Shown: positions 9,895 through 20,945, counted from the first letter of the stretch. The stretch: DNA of 64,000 nt from Pedobacter hiemivivus (GCF_004331685.1 NZ_SJSM01000002.1:434001-498000); one strand, 5' to 3'. A program made the numbers and translations. The notes: generated from the letters alone by a model not told the origin.

Positions 9895-11249
9895 TGGAAC
9901 TGGATAACATAAAACGCGTTTATTTTGTTGGCATTGGTGGCATTGGCATGAGTGCAATTGCTCGTTATTTTGCTAAACGTGGATGTGTAGTTTGTGGCTA
10001 TGATAAAACACGGACTAACCTAACTGTCGCTTTAGAACAGGAAGGTATTCTTGTTTCCTACATGGATGATGACGCGGTTTTACCGGTTACATTTCATGAA
10101 AAAAATAATGATACGCTGATCGTGTATACGCCTGCGATTCCTAAAAATTCGGAGATCTTAAATTATTTTAAGGACAATGGTTTTATTTTAAAGAAACGTT
10201 CGGAGGTCCTTGGCATCATTAGTAAAGGACAGTTTTGTATTGCTGTTGCGGGTACACATGGTAAAACAACTACCTCGTCAATTGTAGCGCATGTTTTAAT
10301 TGCAAGTGGTTATGGTTGTACTGCTTTTTTAGGTGGGATAGCTTCGAATTACAATAGCAATTTCATCATTGGGGATAACAATGTGGTAGTGGTTGAGGCT
10401 GATGAATATGATCGTTCTTTCTTAACGCTTCATCCAGATATTGCTGTGGTTACTTCAATGGATGCTGATCATTTGGATATTTATGGTGATGCAAGTCATT
10501 TAGAGGAGTCGTTCAGGATGTTTGCTGGTCAGTTGAAGCCTGGTGGAACATTGTTTGTTAAAAACGGGCTTCCTTTAGCAAATGGCATAAGCTATAGTGT
10601 TGGTTTGCCTTCGCAAATCAAAGGGCAAAATATCAGAGTTGAAGGTTCCAGGTTTGTATTTGATTATGTGGATGCTGATGTAACTATTGCTGATATCCAG
10701 CTGATGTTGCCTGGTAAACATAATGTAGAAAATGCGGTAGCTGCAATTGCGGTTGCGCTTAAACTTGGAATAGATCCGCAAAAAATTGCAGCGGCGATTG
10801 GTTCTTTTAAAGGAGTTAAAAGAAGATTTGAATATGTAGTAAATACACCGGAGCATATTTATATTGATGACTATGCGCATCATCCTGAGGAGCTTCGTGC
10901 TTGTTTTGATGCGGTTAGACAGTTGTACCCGGATAAAAAGTTAACGGTAATCTTTCAGCCACATCTGTTTACACGTACGCGTGATTTTGCAGATGATTTT
11001 GCAAAAGTCTTAAGTACAGTTGATCATTTGCTGTTGCTGGAGATTTATCCTGCACGTGAATTGCCGATTCCTGGTGTGAATTCGCAATTGTTGCTTGATA
11101 AAATGTCATTGAAAGACAAAGAGATATGTGGTAAAGATTTAATAACTGCGTACATAGAAAACAATAAGCCTGAGTTACTTTTAACAGTAGGGGCTGGAGA
11201 TATAGATACATTGATACAACCACTTAAAGCCATTTTGACCCATGCTTAA
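9894..11249 (+). CDS. murC: UDP-MurNAc:L-alanine ligase MurC
   Basis: The 451-residue ligase performs the first peptide addition on UDP-MurNAc. It opens with the nucleotide-binding signature YFVGIGGIGMSAIA, then has the P-loop GTHGKTTTSS (about 121-130), the EADEYDRSFL motif and the DDYAHHPEE motif typical of MurC. It follows murG without a gap and overlaps ftsQ by eight bases. No murB, ddl or murF lies nearby, so those steps must be encoded elsewhere. Confidence 0.96.
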   Translation: MELDNIKRVYFVGIGGIGMSAIARYFAKRGCVVCGYDKTRTNLTVALEQEGILVSYMDDDAVLPVTFHEKNNDTLIVYTPAIPKNSEILNYFKDNGFILKKRSEVLGIISKGQFCIAVAGTHGKTTTSSIVAHVLIASGYGCTAFLGGIASNYNSNFIIGDNNVVVVEADEYDRSFLTLHPDIAVVTSMDADHLDIYGDASHLEESFRMFAGQLKPGGTLFVKNGLPLANGISYSVGLPSQIKGQNIRVEGSRFVFDYVDADVTIADIQLMLPGKHNVENAVAAIAVALKLGIDPQKIAAAIGSFKGVKRRFEYVVNTPEHIYIDDYAHHPEELRACFDAVRQLYPDKKLTVIFQPHLFTRTRDFADDFAKVLSTVDHLLLLEIYPARELPIPGVNSQLLLDKMSLKDKEICGKDLITAYIENNKPELLLTVGAGDIDTLIQPLKAILTHA

Positions 11250-12183
11250 AAGGATTAATTGGAGACCAATTTTTAAATGTTTTGCCTGGATGATTTGTCT
11301 GGCCGGTTTGGTCGTGCTGATGAGTTTCGTTGACGGCAAAAAGAAAAAGCTGGTTTGTACCAATGTTAAGATCCTGATTCCGGGAGCGGATAATTTTATT
11401 GAGCGGGAAGAGGTTGATGCAATTTTGAAGCAGAGTCAGGGTTCATTGATTGGTCAGAACCTGGCCGGTATTAACCTGCAACGTATTGAGAAAAACATTA
11501 TCGCCAATCCATACATTGCTTATGCTACAGTGTATGCCGATATGAATGGTGTAATACAGATAGAAATTAAACAAAGACAGCCTATTTTGAGGGTGATTAA
11601 CTCAGCTGGGCAGGATTATTATATAGATAGTAACGGATTGAAAATGCCTGTTTCACCTAATTTTACAGCAAATGTACTGGCTGCAAACGGTGATATTATG
11701 GAGCACTTTAGTGGTAAAGTAGATACGCTGATCACAAAGTTGGCTGTAGATTTGTATAAGGTGGCTGCATACGTTAAAAGGGATACGTTATGGGATGCTC
11801 AGATTGAGCAATTGTATGTAAATAATGCTAGAGATATAGAGTTGATTCCTAGGGTAGGTAATCACCGTATTGTTTTGGGTACAGCGGATTCGCTGGAAAC
11901 CAAGATGAGAAACCTATTGGCGTTTTATAAGAAAGCAATCCCCAAGGTGGGATGGAATCGTTATAAAACGATTAACATAAAATACATCAATCAGGTTGTT
12001 TGTGAAAAAAATAAGATTGATTCTTTAACCGGGGAGGTGATTAAGGATCGTGTAACAGATACTGCAAGACAGAGCAGAAAAGTCGTTGATTCTGTTGTCC
12101 GAGTGCAAATTGTGACGGATATACAGGGTGAAGGGAATAGTAAGAAGGAAAAAGTTAAAAAAGATACCAGGAATAAAAATTAA
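11242..12183 (+). CDS. ftsQ: FtsQ/DivIB-like division protein
   Basis: This 313-residue bitopic membrane protein lies between murC and ftsA, the canonical ftsQ location. It has a short cytoplasmic start, a membrane segment at about 13-29, a POTRA-like region (about 38-110, with VEIKQRQP-type strand here read as IEIKQRQPILRV) and a periplasmic beta domain. The last 60 residues are charged and low in complexity (many K, E and D), beyond the typical FtsQ core. It links FtsL/B with FtsWI. Confidence 0.88.
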   Translation: MLKRINWRPIFKCFAWMICLAGLVVLMSFVDGKKKKLVCTNVKILIPGADNFIEREEVDAILKQSQGSLIGQNLAGINLQRIEKNIIANPYIAYATVYADMNGVIQIEIKQRQPILRVINSAGQDYYIDSNGLKMPVSPNFTANVLAANGDIMEHFSGKVDTLITKLAVDLYKVAAYVKRDTLWDAQIEQLYVNNARDIELIPRVGNHRIVLGTADSLETKMRNLLAFYKKAIPKVGWNRYKTINIKYINQVVCEKNKIDSLTGEVIKDRVTDTARQSRKVVDSVVRVQIVTDIQGEGNSKKEKVKKDTRNKN

Positions 12184-12207
12184 TAAACTCAACAAATCGA
12201 TATAGTT

Positions 12208-13569
12208 ATGGGCAAAGAAAAATCTACCATTCAATCTCCAATAGTAGTCGGATTAGACATCGGTACTACTAAAATCTGTGTGATCGTTGGTCGTAGGACA
12301 CAGCATGGAAAAATAGAAGTTTTAGGGATAGGAAAAGCAGAATCTGCGGGAGTTACTCGTGGTGTGGTTTCTAATATTCAGAAAACAGTACAAGGGATAT
12401 CGCAGGCGGTTGAATTGGCAAGTGGTCAATCAAATGTTGAGATCCGAGTTGTGAATGTAGGTATTGCCGGGCAGCATATCAAGAGTTTGCAACATAGAGG
12501 TATTTTAACCCGTCGTGAGTTGAATACGGAGATTGGGAAAAAGGATATCGATAAATTAATTGATGATATGTTTAAACTGGTTATGCCCCCAGGAGAAGAA
12601 ATCATCCATGTTTTACCTCAGGAATTTACGATCGACAATGAGCCGGGTGTAAAGGATCCGATTGGCATGGCTGGTGTACGCCTTGAAGCTAACTTCCATA
12701 TCATTTCTGGTCAGGTGACTGCTGTGAAAAATATCATGAGGTGCGTAACCAATGCCGGGTTACAAACTCAGGAACTAATATTAGAGCCCCTGGCTTCTTC
12801 AGAATCGGTGTTGAGCGACGAAGAAAAAGAAGCTGGTATTGCCCTGGTTGATATTGGTGGTGGTACCACTGATATTGCTATTTTCCATGAAGGTATCATC
12901 CGTCATACGGCAGTTATTCCGTTTGGTGGTAATAGTGTTACAGAAGATATCCGTGAAGGCTGCTCTGTAATGAGAAACCAGGCTGAGCTATTAAAGACCC
13001 GTTTTGGATCGGCCCTGGCAGAAGAAAATAAAGAAAATGAAATTATTTGTGTTCCTGGATTAAGAGGAAGGGAGCCTAAAGAGATTTCAGTGAAAAACCT
13101 TGCTTATGTAATCCAGGCCCGTATGGAAGAAATCATTGAGCATGTGTATTACGAAATCAAATCATCAGGTTACGAGAAAAAACTGATTGGTGGAGTGGTG
13201 ATTACTGGTGGTGGTGCTTTATTAAAACACCTATCTCAATTGGTAGAATATGTAACTGGTTTAGATTGCCGCGTTGGTTATCCAAATGAGCATTTGTCTA
13301 AATACGAAGACATGCAGAAAACCATTTATGATGATTTGAAAAGCCCAATGTATGCAACCAGTGTTGGTTTGTTGATCAAGGGTATCCAAAAGGCAGAAGA
13401 GCTATTAGAGGAAATGAAACAACCTGGTGTTTTTGTTGAGAAAGCGAAGGAAGTTAAGGAAAAAGCTAAGCGTTCTGGCGGTGGATTGTTTGATAAGCTC
13501 CTTGCTAAGACAAAGGATTTTATCAAAGACGATATGAATGTGAGTGACGAAGATTATATAAAACCGTAA
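12208..13569 (+). CDS. ftsA: Actin-like division protein FtsA
   Basis: The 453-residue FtsA tethers FtsZ to the membrane. The phosphate-1 loop GLDIGTTKICVIVG (about 15-28), the VDIGGGTTDIAIF phosphate-2 motif and the TGGGALL adenosine motif are all present, so the ATPase fold is intact. The C-terminus has an amphipathic helix (about 415-440, GGLFDKLLAKTKDFI) suited to membrane targeting, followed by a short acidic end. A 129-bp gap separates it from ftsZ. Confidence 0.96.
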   Translation: MGKEKSTIQSPIVVGLDIGTTKICVIVGRRTQHGKIEVLGIGKAESAGVTRGVVSNIQKTVQGISQAVELASGQSNVEIRVVNVGIAGQHIKSLQHRGILTRRELNTEIGKKDIDKLIDDMFKLVMPPGEEIIHVLPQEFTIDNEPGVKDPIGMAGVRLEANFHIISGQVTAVKNIMRCVTNAGLQTQELILEPLASSESVLSDEEKEAGIALVDIGGGTTDIAIFHEGIIRHTAVIPFGGNSVTEDIREGCSVMRNQAELLKTRFGSALAEENKENEIICVPGLRGREPKEISVKNLAYVIQARMEEIIEHVYYEIKSSGYEKKLIGGVVITGGGALLKHLSQLVEYVTGLDCRVGYPNEHLSKYEDMQKTIYDDLKSPMYATSVGLLIKGIQKAEELLEEMKQPGVFVEKAKEVKEKAKRSGGGLFDKLLAKTKDFIKDDMNVSDEDYIKP

Positions 13570-13572
13570 TAT

Positions 13573-13619
13573 TTATCCACAATAGCTAACTTTTCCACAT
13601 TATCAACATTTGTGGAAAA
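13573..13619. promoter_or_regulatory. Cluster of four DnaA-box-like 9-mers between ftsA and ftsZ
   Basis: The perfect box TTATCCACA lies at 13573-13581. TTTTCCACA lies at 13591-13599, TTATCAACA at 13600-13608, and TGTGGAAAA (reverse complement of TTTTCCACA) at 13611-13619. The last three differ from the consensus at one position each. Four such motifs within 47 bp of AT-rich sequence are unlikely to be chance. The position suggests DnaA control of ftsZ transcription; an origin-like role is possible but the gap is short. No protein binding can be shown from sequence. Confidence 0.55.
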
Positions 13620-13698
13620 CGCCTGTTAAAAAAGTGTTAATATTACATAGAGAGATGAACAGGTAAAACGAATTTTTAAATAACTGATTCATAAAGAT

Positions 13699-15336
13699 AT
13701 GCAGTTCGAAATGTTAAAAGATAAGTCATCAATCATCAAGGTAATTGGTGTTGGTGGCGGTGGTGGTAATGCGGTAAACCATATGTACCGTCAAGGAATT
13801 ACTGGTGTAGACTTTATTATTTGTAATACAGATGCCCAGGCTTTGGAGTTTAGTCCTATTCCTAATAAGGTTCAGTTGGGTGCTAGTCTTACCGAAGGTA
13901 TGGGTGCAGGCTCGATTCCCGAAGTTGGAAAAAATTCGGCTATAGAGAATATAGACGACATCAAGCAGATGCTTGGTAGCACAACAAAAATGTTGTTCAT
14001 AACTGCTGGTATGGGTGGTGGTACCGGAACGGGTGCCAGTCCTATTATTGCCAAAGCAGCGAAAGAACTTGACATTTTAACTGTTGCCATTGTAACTACA
14101 CCTTTTGCCTTTGAAGGTAAGAGACGTAAGATGCAAGCAAATGATGGTTTGGATGAACTGAAAAAGTATGTCGATTCTTATTTGGTTATATCTAATGACA
14201 GGTTGCGCGAAATCTTCGGTAACCTTACCTTAGGTTCTGCATTCTCTCAGGCTGATGATATTTTAACAACTGCTGCAAAAGGCATTGCAGAGATCATTAC
14301 TGTTCCTGGATACATCAACGTGGATTTTAAAGATGTGCGTACTGTTATGAAAGATAGCGGTGTATCTATCATGGGTAGTTTTGCATGTGATGGTGAGAAC
14401 AGAGCATTGAATGCAGTTGAGGGAGCTTTAGCTTCGCCATTATTAAAAGACAACGAGATAGAAGGTGCAAGATATATCTTGTTAAATATAAGTTCTGGTT
14501 TACGTGAAGTAACCATGGACGAGGTGACTATTATCACGGATTACATTCAGGAAAAAGCAGGTTTATCTGCTGATTTAATCTGGGGTAACTGTATTGATGA
14601 GAACCTGGAAGATAAGTTGTCTGTTACTATTATTGCTACTGGTTTCCAAACTACTGAGCAACGTGACGAAGAGAAAAAGAATGTAAAAAAGATTTCTTTG
14701 CTTACACCTGAAGAGGCGCCGTTGGTTAGACCGGTAGAACCTGTAAATTCATTTATAGAGACTAAAGCTCCGGTTTATACGAATGAGCCGGTAATGAAAG
14801 CCAAAGAAGAAATTAAACAATCAGATCTTTTTGCTGATTTGTTTAATCCTAACAAAAACAGAAATGCTGAAGAACCAGCAAATTCTATTGTTAGACATAC
14901 TTTGCTTGAAGAGGAAACTCCATTTGTTGAGTCTACTCCGCAGGATTCAGGATTTGAATTTGAGATTAAAGTTGCAGAAACTGATTTTGTATTTGAAACA
15001 CCCACTACAGTGTTCAATAATGACATCGTTCCTCAAAGGGAAGAAATTATTGAATCAGGTGCTGATGACGATAAAAATGATGAGTCGATTGAAGATCAAT
15101 TAAAGAAATCTAAAGAGAGAATTCTTAGATTGAAAGATTTGAGCATGAAGCTTCGTACCAGTAATGGTTTGCAGGAACTAGAAAACGAACCTGCATATAA
15201 ACGTAAGCAAATGCAATTGCAGCAGGTTCAGCATTCTTCGGAATCTCAAGTTTCGAGATTTACTTTAAGTAACGATGAAGACGGATCTACTGAGATCAGA
15301 CCAAATAACTCTTTCCTTCACGATAATGTTGATTAA
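13699..15336 (+). CDS. ftsZ: Tubulin-like division GTPase FtsZ
   Basis: The 545-residue FtsZ forms the cytokinetic ring. The tubulin signature GGGTGTG lies at 106-112 and the synergy-loop region is intact in the core (about residues 10-325). After the core comes an acidic, variable linker of roughly 200 residues, rich in E, T and P, longer than the E. coli linker but usual in Bacteroidetes. The tail ends in a conserved-looking NNSFLHDNVD rather than the DIPAFLR type. The gene has its own upstream gap with DnaA-box-like sites and is closed by a terminator. Confidence 0.96.
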   Translation: MQFEMLKDKSSIIKVIGVGGGGGNAVNHMYRQGITGVDFIICNTDAQALEFSPIPNKVQLGASLTEGMGAGSIPEVGKNSAIENIDDIKQMLGSTTKMLFITAGMGGGTGTGASPIIAKAAKELDILTVAIVTTPFAFEGKRRKMQANDGLDELKKYVDSYLVISNDRLREIFGNLTLGSAFSQADDILTTAAKGIAEIITVPGYINVDFKDVRTVMKDSGVSIMGSFACDGENRALNAVEGALASPLLKDNEIEGARYILLNISSGLREVTMDEVTIITDYIQEKAGLSADLIWGNCIDENLEDKLSVTIIATGFQTTEQRDEEKKNVKKISLLTPEEAPLVRPVEPVNSFIETKAPVYTNEPVMKAKEEIKQSDLFADLFNPNKNRNAEEPANSIVRHTLLEEETPFVESTPQDSGFEFEIKVAETDFVFETPTTVFNNDIVPQREEIIESGADDDKNDESIEDQLKKSKERILRLKDLSMKLRTSNGLQELENEPAYKRKQMQLQQVQHSSESQVSRFTLSNDEDGSTEIRPNNSFLHDNVD

Positions 15337-15356
15337 TTTAACCTAATCGGAATACT

Positions 15357-15389
15357 AAAAAGCCTTAGCAATTATTGTTAAGGCTTTTT
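15357..15389. terminator. Terminator after ftsZ
   Basis: An 11-bp perfect stem (AAAAAGCCTTA at 15357-15367 with TAAGGCTTTTT at 15379-15389) encloses an 11-base loop. The U-tract on the plus strand ends the dcw operon. Confidence 0.85.
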
Positions 15390-15440
15390 GGTATCTATAT
15401 ATTATGCTTGTGTAAGTAATGCGTCATAGAACGTCAATTA

Positions 15441-15471
15441 TTTTGTATCAGGTATATTAAACATAACTTTG
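15441..15471 (+). promoter_or_regulatory. Bacteroidetes-type promoter for the PLP acyltransferase gene
   Basis: TTTTG at 15441-15445 is followed, after 18 bases, by TAACTTTG at 15464-15471. This matches the TTTG / TAnnTTTG consensus of the primary sigma factor in Bacteroidetes exactly. It lies 32 bases before the TTG start codon at 15504. Confidence 0.65.
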
Positions 15472-15503
15472 TAAAAAAATAATAACTTAAAATACATATA
15501 ACA

Positions 15504-16745
15504 TTGGATATTTTTGAAAAGATAGCGAAACACATGGGACCTCTTGGTCAACATCACAAATGGTCTCATGGATATTTCTCATTTCCTAAATTAGAAGGCG
15601 ATATAGCTCCCCACATGAATTTTCGTGGTAAAGAGCATTTGGTTTGGAGTTTGAATAATTATTTGGGGTTAGCCAATCACCCAGAAGTACGAAAAGCTGA
15701 TGCACAGGGAGCGGCAGATTTTGGTATGGCTTATCCTATGGGTGCCAGAATGATGTCTGGTAACTCTAAATATCATGAGCAATTAGAGCAGGAGCTTGCA
15801 GCATTTGTAGGTAAACCGGATGCGTTTCTTTTGAACTTTGGCTATCAGGGCATGGTTTCTATTATCGATAGTTTGGTGGATAGAAATGATGTAATTGTCT
15901 ATGATGCAGAGTCGCACGCTTGTATTGTAGATGGTTTACGCCTACATATGGGTAAACGTTTTGTATATAAACACAACGATATTGATAGTGCCCGTAAACA
16001 GCTGGAGAGAGCTACTAAGTTAGTAGAACAGAGTGGCGGGGGTATATTGTTGATCACTGAAGGCGTTTTTGGAATGTCGGGTGCTCAAGGTAAATTGAAA
16101 GAACTTGTTGATTTAAAAAAAGAGTTCAATTTCCGTTTATTAATTGATGATGCGCATGGCTTTGGTACAATGGGCCCTACAGGTGCCGGTACACATGAGG
16201 CACAGGATTGTATTGATGGGGTAGATGTTTATTTTGGTACTTTCGCTAAGTCGATGGCCGGAATAGGTGCCTTTGTTGCTTCAAGTGAACAAATGACTAA
16301 TTTTTTCAGATATAACATGCGTTCTCAGACCTTTGCTAAGGCATTGCCAATGCCTATGGTTATTGGATTGTTAAAGCGTCTGGAATTGCTTAAAAACAAC
16401 TCTGAATTAAGAGATAAATTATGGAATGTGGCTTTAACTCTTCAAAAGGGGCTAAGAGATCGTGGTTTTGATTTGGGAGTTACCAATACGATGGTTACAC
16501 CTGTTTTCTTAAAAGGTGAGTTGTTGGAAGCTACAGCACTAACGATGGACCTTCGCGAGAACTATGGTATATTCTGTTCAATTGTAGTGTATCCGGTTAT
16601 CCCTAAGGGATTAATTGAGCTAAGGTTGATTCCTACTGCAATGCACACAATGGAAGATGTACAGCGTACGCTAGATGCTTTTAGTGAGGTCTCTGATAAA
16701 TTGAAAAGTGGGTATTATAAAGAAAATCAGTTTTCTATAGCCTAA
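15504..16745 (+). CDS. PLP-dependent alpha-oxoamine synthase (serine palmitoyltransferase-like)
   Basis: The 413-residue fold-type I PLP enzyme condenses an amino acid with an acyl-CoA. The motif IDDAHGFG (214-221) and the PLP lysine Lys249 in GTFAKSMAG place it in the alpha-oxoamine synthase family with KBL, BioF and serine palmitoyltransferase. In Bacteroidetes such proteins serve sphingolipid or sulfonolipid synthesis, so Ser or cysteate as substrate are both possible; the sequence alone does not decide. The start is TTG, chosen because no in-frame ATG exists upstream and the N-terminal residues look conserved; Met11 is an alternative. It is monocistronic between a promoter and a terminator. 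Confidence 0.8.
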   Translation: MDIFEKIAKHMGPLGQHHKWSHGYFSFPKLEGDIAPHMNFRGKEHLVWSLNNYLGLANHPEVRKADAQGAADFGMAYPMGARMMSGNSKYHEQLEQELAAFVGKPDAFLLNFGYQGMVSIIDSLVDRNDVIVYDAESHACIVDGLRLHMGKRFVYKHNDIDSARKQLERATKLVEQSGGGILLITEGVFGMSGAQGKLKELVDLKKEFNFRLLIDDAHGFGTMGPTGAGTHEAQDCIDGVDVYFGTFAKSMAGIGAFVASSEQMTNFFRYNMRSQTFAKALPMPMVIGLLKRLELLKNNSELRDKLWNVALTLQKGLRDRGFDLGVTNTMVTPVFLKGELLEATALTMDLRENYGIFCSIVVYPVIPKGLIELRLIPTAMHTMEDVQRTLDAFSEVSDKLKSGYYKENQFSIA

Positions 16746-16759
16746 TATTTAATAAAAAC

Positions 16760-16797
16760 AAAAAACCGCCTTTATGTATTCATAAAGGAGGTTTTTT
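16760..16797. terminator. Terminator after the PLP acyltransferase gene
   Basis: An A-tract and CCGCCTTTATG pair with CATAAAGGAGG and a T-tract around a four-base loop. The stem has one mismatch. It can act on both strands. Confidence 0.8.
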
Positions 16798-16948
16798 GTT
16801 TAGTTTGTTTTGTATTTGCTTGTTAATCAGTGTTTTGATTTATTTAATGTTGTGGTAATTGTTTATAAACCTGCCTAATGTGGAAAAAAAGAGGGTTTTC
16901 GCTTATTTATTTGTTATTGGAAAAATTCTTTTATTAAAATAAACATCT

Positions 16949-16956
16949 TACTTTAG
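16949..16956 (+). promoter_or_regulatory. Possible -7 element of the histone H1-like gene
   Basis: TACTTTAG matches TAnnTTTG at all but one position and lies 50 bases before the ATG at 17007. The upstream -33 match is weak, so this is tentative. The rest of the 16798-17006 gap holds only AT-rich sequence. Confidence 0.3.
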
Positions 16957-17006
16957 TAACAGAGTATTAATCAAAACCTTAATAAACTAAAAGAAGCGAA
17001 TTAACG

Positions 17007-17183
17007 ATGAAAAAATTTAATGAAGTAAAAGAACTTGTTGCAACCTTAGAGGCTGATGCAGACAAATTCTACAACAAAGCAAACAGTGCTGCTGGAACTC
17101 GTGTACGTAAAGGTATGCAAGATCTTAAAAACCTGGCTCAGGCTATCCGTTTAGAAGTTCAGGACACTAAAAACAAAGGCTAA
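17007..17183 (+). CDS. Histone H1-like small basic protein
   Basis: This 58-residue ORF starts MKKFNEVKELVATLEA and contains TRVRKGMQDLKNLAQ. This matches the small histone H1-like proteins of Bacteroidetes, which bear lysine-rich helices and are assumed to bind the nucleoid. It is helical, net basic, has its own gap upstream and ends 17 bases before a strong bidirectional terminator, so it is probably a highly expressed single gene. DNA binding has not been shown here; the call is based on remembered family resemblance. Confidence 0.75.
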   Translation: MKKFNEVKELVATLEADADKFYNKANSAAGTRVRKGMQDLKNLAQAIRLEVQDTKNKG

Positions 17184-17200
17184 TTAGCTTTATTGTACCG

Positions 17201-17237
17201 AAAAAAAAGCGTCTCGAGATTTCGAGACGCTTTTTTT
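17201..17237. terminator. Bidirectional terminator between the histone-like gene and dapA
   Basis: A run of A, then GCGTCTCGA, pairs with TCGAGACGC and a run of T (17201-17237), with a very short GATT-type loop. The convergent genes on either side can both use it. Confidence 0.9.
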
Positions 17238-17253
17238 ATGCGGTTATCTTTTT

Positions 17254-18135
17254 TTAAGAGGTGATCTTATTGGTTTCAGCTATGATTGCTTTTCTAAGCT
17301 CATCTGAGACCTTAACCAACGGCAAACGAACATGGTCATCACATACGCCCAAATGTTTCAATACTGCCTTCACGCCAGCAGGATTTCCTTCTGCAAACAT
17401 CATTCTTGTAATTTCAATTAAACTCAAATGCTTTGGCTGAGCAGCAGCATAATCGCCTTTAAGTGCTAATCTGATCATGTCAGACAATTGTTTAGGGAAA
17501 GCATTTCCAATAACAGAAATCACCCCAACAGCACCTAATGAGATCATAGGCATTGCAACAGGGTCATCTCCAGAGATCAATAGGAAATCAGCAGGTTTAT
17601 CCCGCATGATCTGGTTAAACTGATCAAAATTACCAGAGGCCTCTTTTGTGCCAATGATATTTTTGAAGTCGCTAGCTAATCTACATGTTGTTTCCGGACT
17701 TACATTGCTTGCTGTACGTCCAGGTACATTGTATAAGAAAATAGGTAATGCACTACTTTCGCTGATGGCTTTATAATGTTGATATATTCCTTCCTGTGTT
17801 GGTTTATTGTAATATGGGCTCGCAGATAATATGGCGTCGTAACCATTTACTTCAAAAGTTTTAATGCTGTTCGCTACTTCAGCAGTGTCATTGCCGCCAA
17901 TACCAGCAACCAATGGCAAGCGGCCATTATTAACTTCAGCAGTAAATTCCCAGATCTTCTGCTTATCTTCTTTATTTAGTGTTGAGGCTTCTCCTGTAGT
18001 ACCTAATGATACCAGATATTCAACCTTTCCTTCAATTAAATGGTTGATGAGTCTTCTTAGCCCATCATAATCTACCGTTCCATCTGCATTAAAAGGTGTA
18101 ACTATTGCTACCCCTGTTCCGTGAAATTTGTTCAT
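17254..18135 (-). CDS. dapA: 4-hydroxy-tetrahydrodipicolinate synthase DapA
   Basis: The 293-residue aldolase condenses pyruvate with aspartate semialdehyde in lysine and diaminopimelate synthesis. The Schiff-base lysine is Lys164 (IGTKEASG), the catalytic tyrosine is Tyr135 (FLYNVPGRT), and GTTGE lies at 45-49. Length and motifs are those of true DapA rather than of sialate lyases. It lies 10 bases downstream of ligA on the same strand, so the two are probably co-transcribed. Its product feeds the diaminopimelate used by MurE. Confidence 0.95.
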   Translation of the reverse strand: MNKFHGTGVAIVTPFNADGTVDYDGLRRLINHLIEGKVEYLVSLGTTGEASTLNKEDKQKIWEFTAEVNNGRLPLVAGIGGNDTAEVANSIKTFEVNGYDAILSASPYYNKPTQEGIYQHYKAISESSALPIFLYNVPGRTASNVSPETTCRLASDFKNIIGTKEASGNFDQFNQIMRDKPADFLLISGDDPVAMPMISLGAVGVISVIGNAFPKQLSDMIRLALKGDYAAAQPKHLSLIEITRMMFAEGNPAGVKAVLKHLGVCDDHVRLPLVKVSDELRKAIIAETNKITS

Positions 18136-18145
18136 TTTTTATTCT

Positions 18146-20176
<2,031 letters not shown>

Positions 20177-20211
20177 TTAGCTATTTAGCTGATTTAGATT
20201 TGCGGATTTTT

Positions 20212-20892
20212 TTACTTCGTCTTTAACTGCTCTTCAATATCCTTAAAAATGGATAAATAGTCATTTCTAAGGGTGTCTTTAAATTGATCAAGCTGTACTG
20301 TCAATTCGGATAGCTGAGTATCTGTAAATGGATTGTTCCATAAGCGCTTACAGATTTGGTTAAGCGCATAAGCTATGTTTTCTATTTTTTGATAACTGAG
20401 GAGATACCTGCTGGAAATGAAACTGTTGAGGAATTTAAAAAATACTTCCGTATCTTCTAAAGAAGAGGTTTGTAGGAAGTCGTTTAATGCTGTTTTATTT
20501 GCCCTACTCAGTTGATCGTAAAAGGTATTGATGTTGACCAATCCATCTACAGTTAGTAAATGATCCAAAACCAGCTCTAATCCAATGTGTGCTAAAAAAA
20601 ACGGTTTAACCGGACTGTTTTCGCAACATGGAAGTATTAACTGTTTCAATTCATTGGTATGTTGCTGAAAGAATGGAGAAGAGTGAAAAATCTGATCTAC
20701 ATCTATATGTTTCTTCCAACCGTTTAATATGGAAGCCTGATGTGGTTCTTTTTCAAAAAGATGCCTGATTTTGAGTGGGTATAGGTTGTAATCCTTATGC
20801 GCATTTTTAATGAAATCTGGCAATACAACTCCCAATACCATATTTTCATCTGGATTATTTCTTTCAAAATAAAAATGGGACAAGAAGTTCAT
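20212..20892 (-). CDS. AcpH-like (DUF479) protein, possible ACP phosphodiesterase
   Basis: The 226-residue soluble protein opens MNFLSHFYF and has LGVVLPDFIK (about 20-29) and a histidine-rich helix HIGLELVLDHLL (about 101-112). These match the layout of AcpH (MNFLAH, LGNLLADF, WDHFL), which removes phosphopantetheine from acyl carrier protein. Overall similarity by eye is weak. It is 20 residues longer than E. coli AcpH. It lies 53 bases upstream of ligA and may share a transcript with it. It could equally be an uncharacterised helical hydrolase. Confidence 0.45.
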   Translation of the reverse strand: MNFLSHFYFERNNPDENMVLGVVLPDFIKNAHKDYNLYPLKIRHLFEKEPHQASILNGWKKHIDVDQIFHSSPFFQQHTNELKQLILPCCENSPVKPFFLAHIGLELVLDHLLTVDGLVNINTFYDQLSRANKTALNDFLQTSSLEDTEVFFKFLNSFISSRYLLSYQKIENIAYALNQICKRLWNNPFTDTQLSELTVQLDQFKDTLRNDYLSIFKDIEEQLKTK

Positions 20893-20945
20893 GGAGCTAA
20901 AAATAGCGATTATTGTTCAATAAGCCATTTTAAGCGGCTATCAAA

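Noticed and set aside
13570..13698. Chromosome origin
   Set aside because: Only 129 bp of intergenic DNA, without a dnaA or dnaN neighbour; DnaA control of ftsZ is more economical.
14831..15103. 90-residue leucine-rich plus-strand frame inside ftsZ
   Set aside because: It is a shifted reading of the FtsZ linker, with no promoter or conserved pattern.
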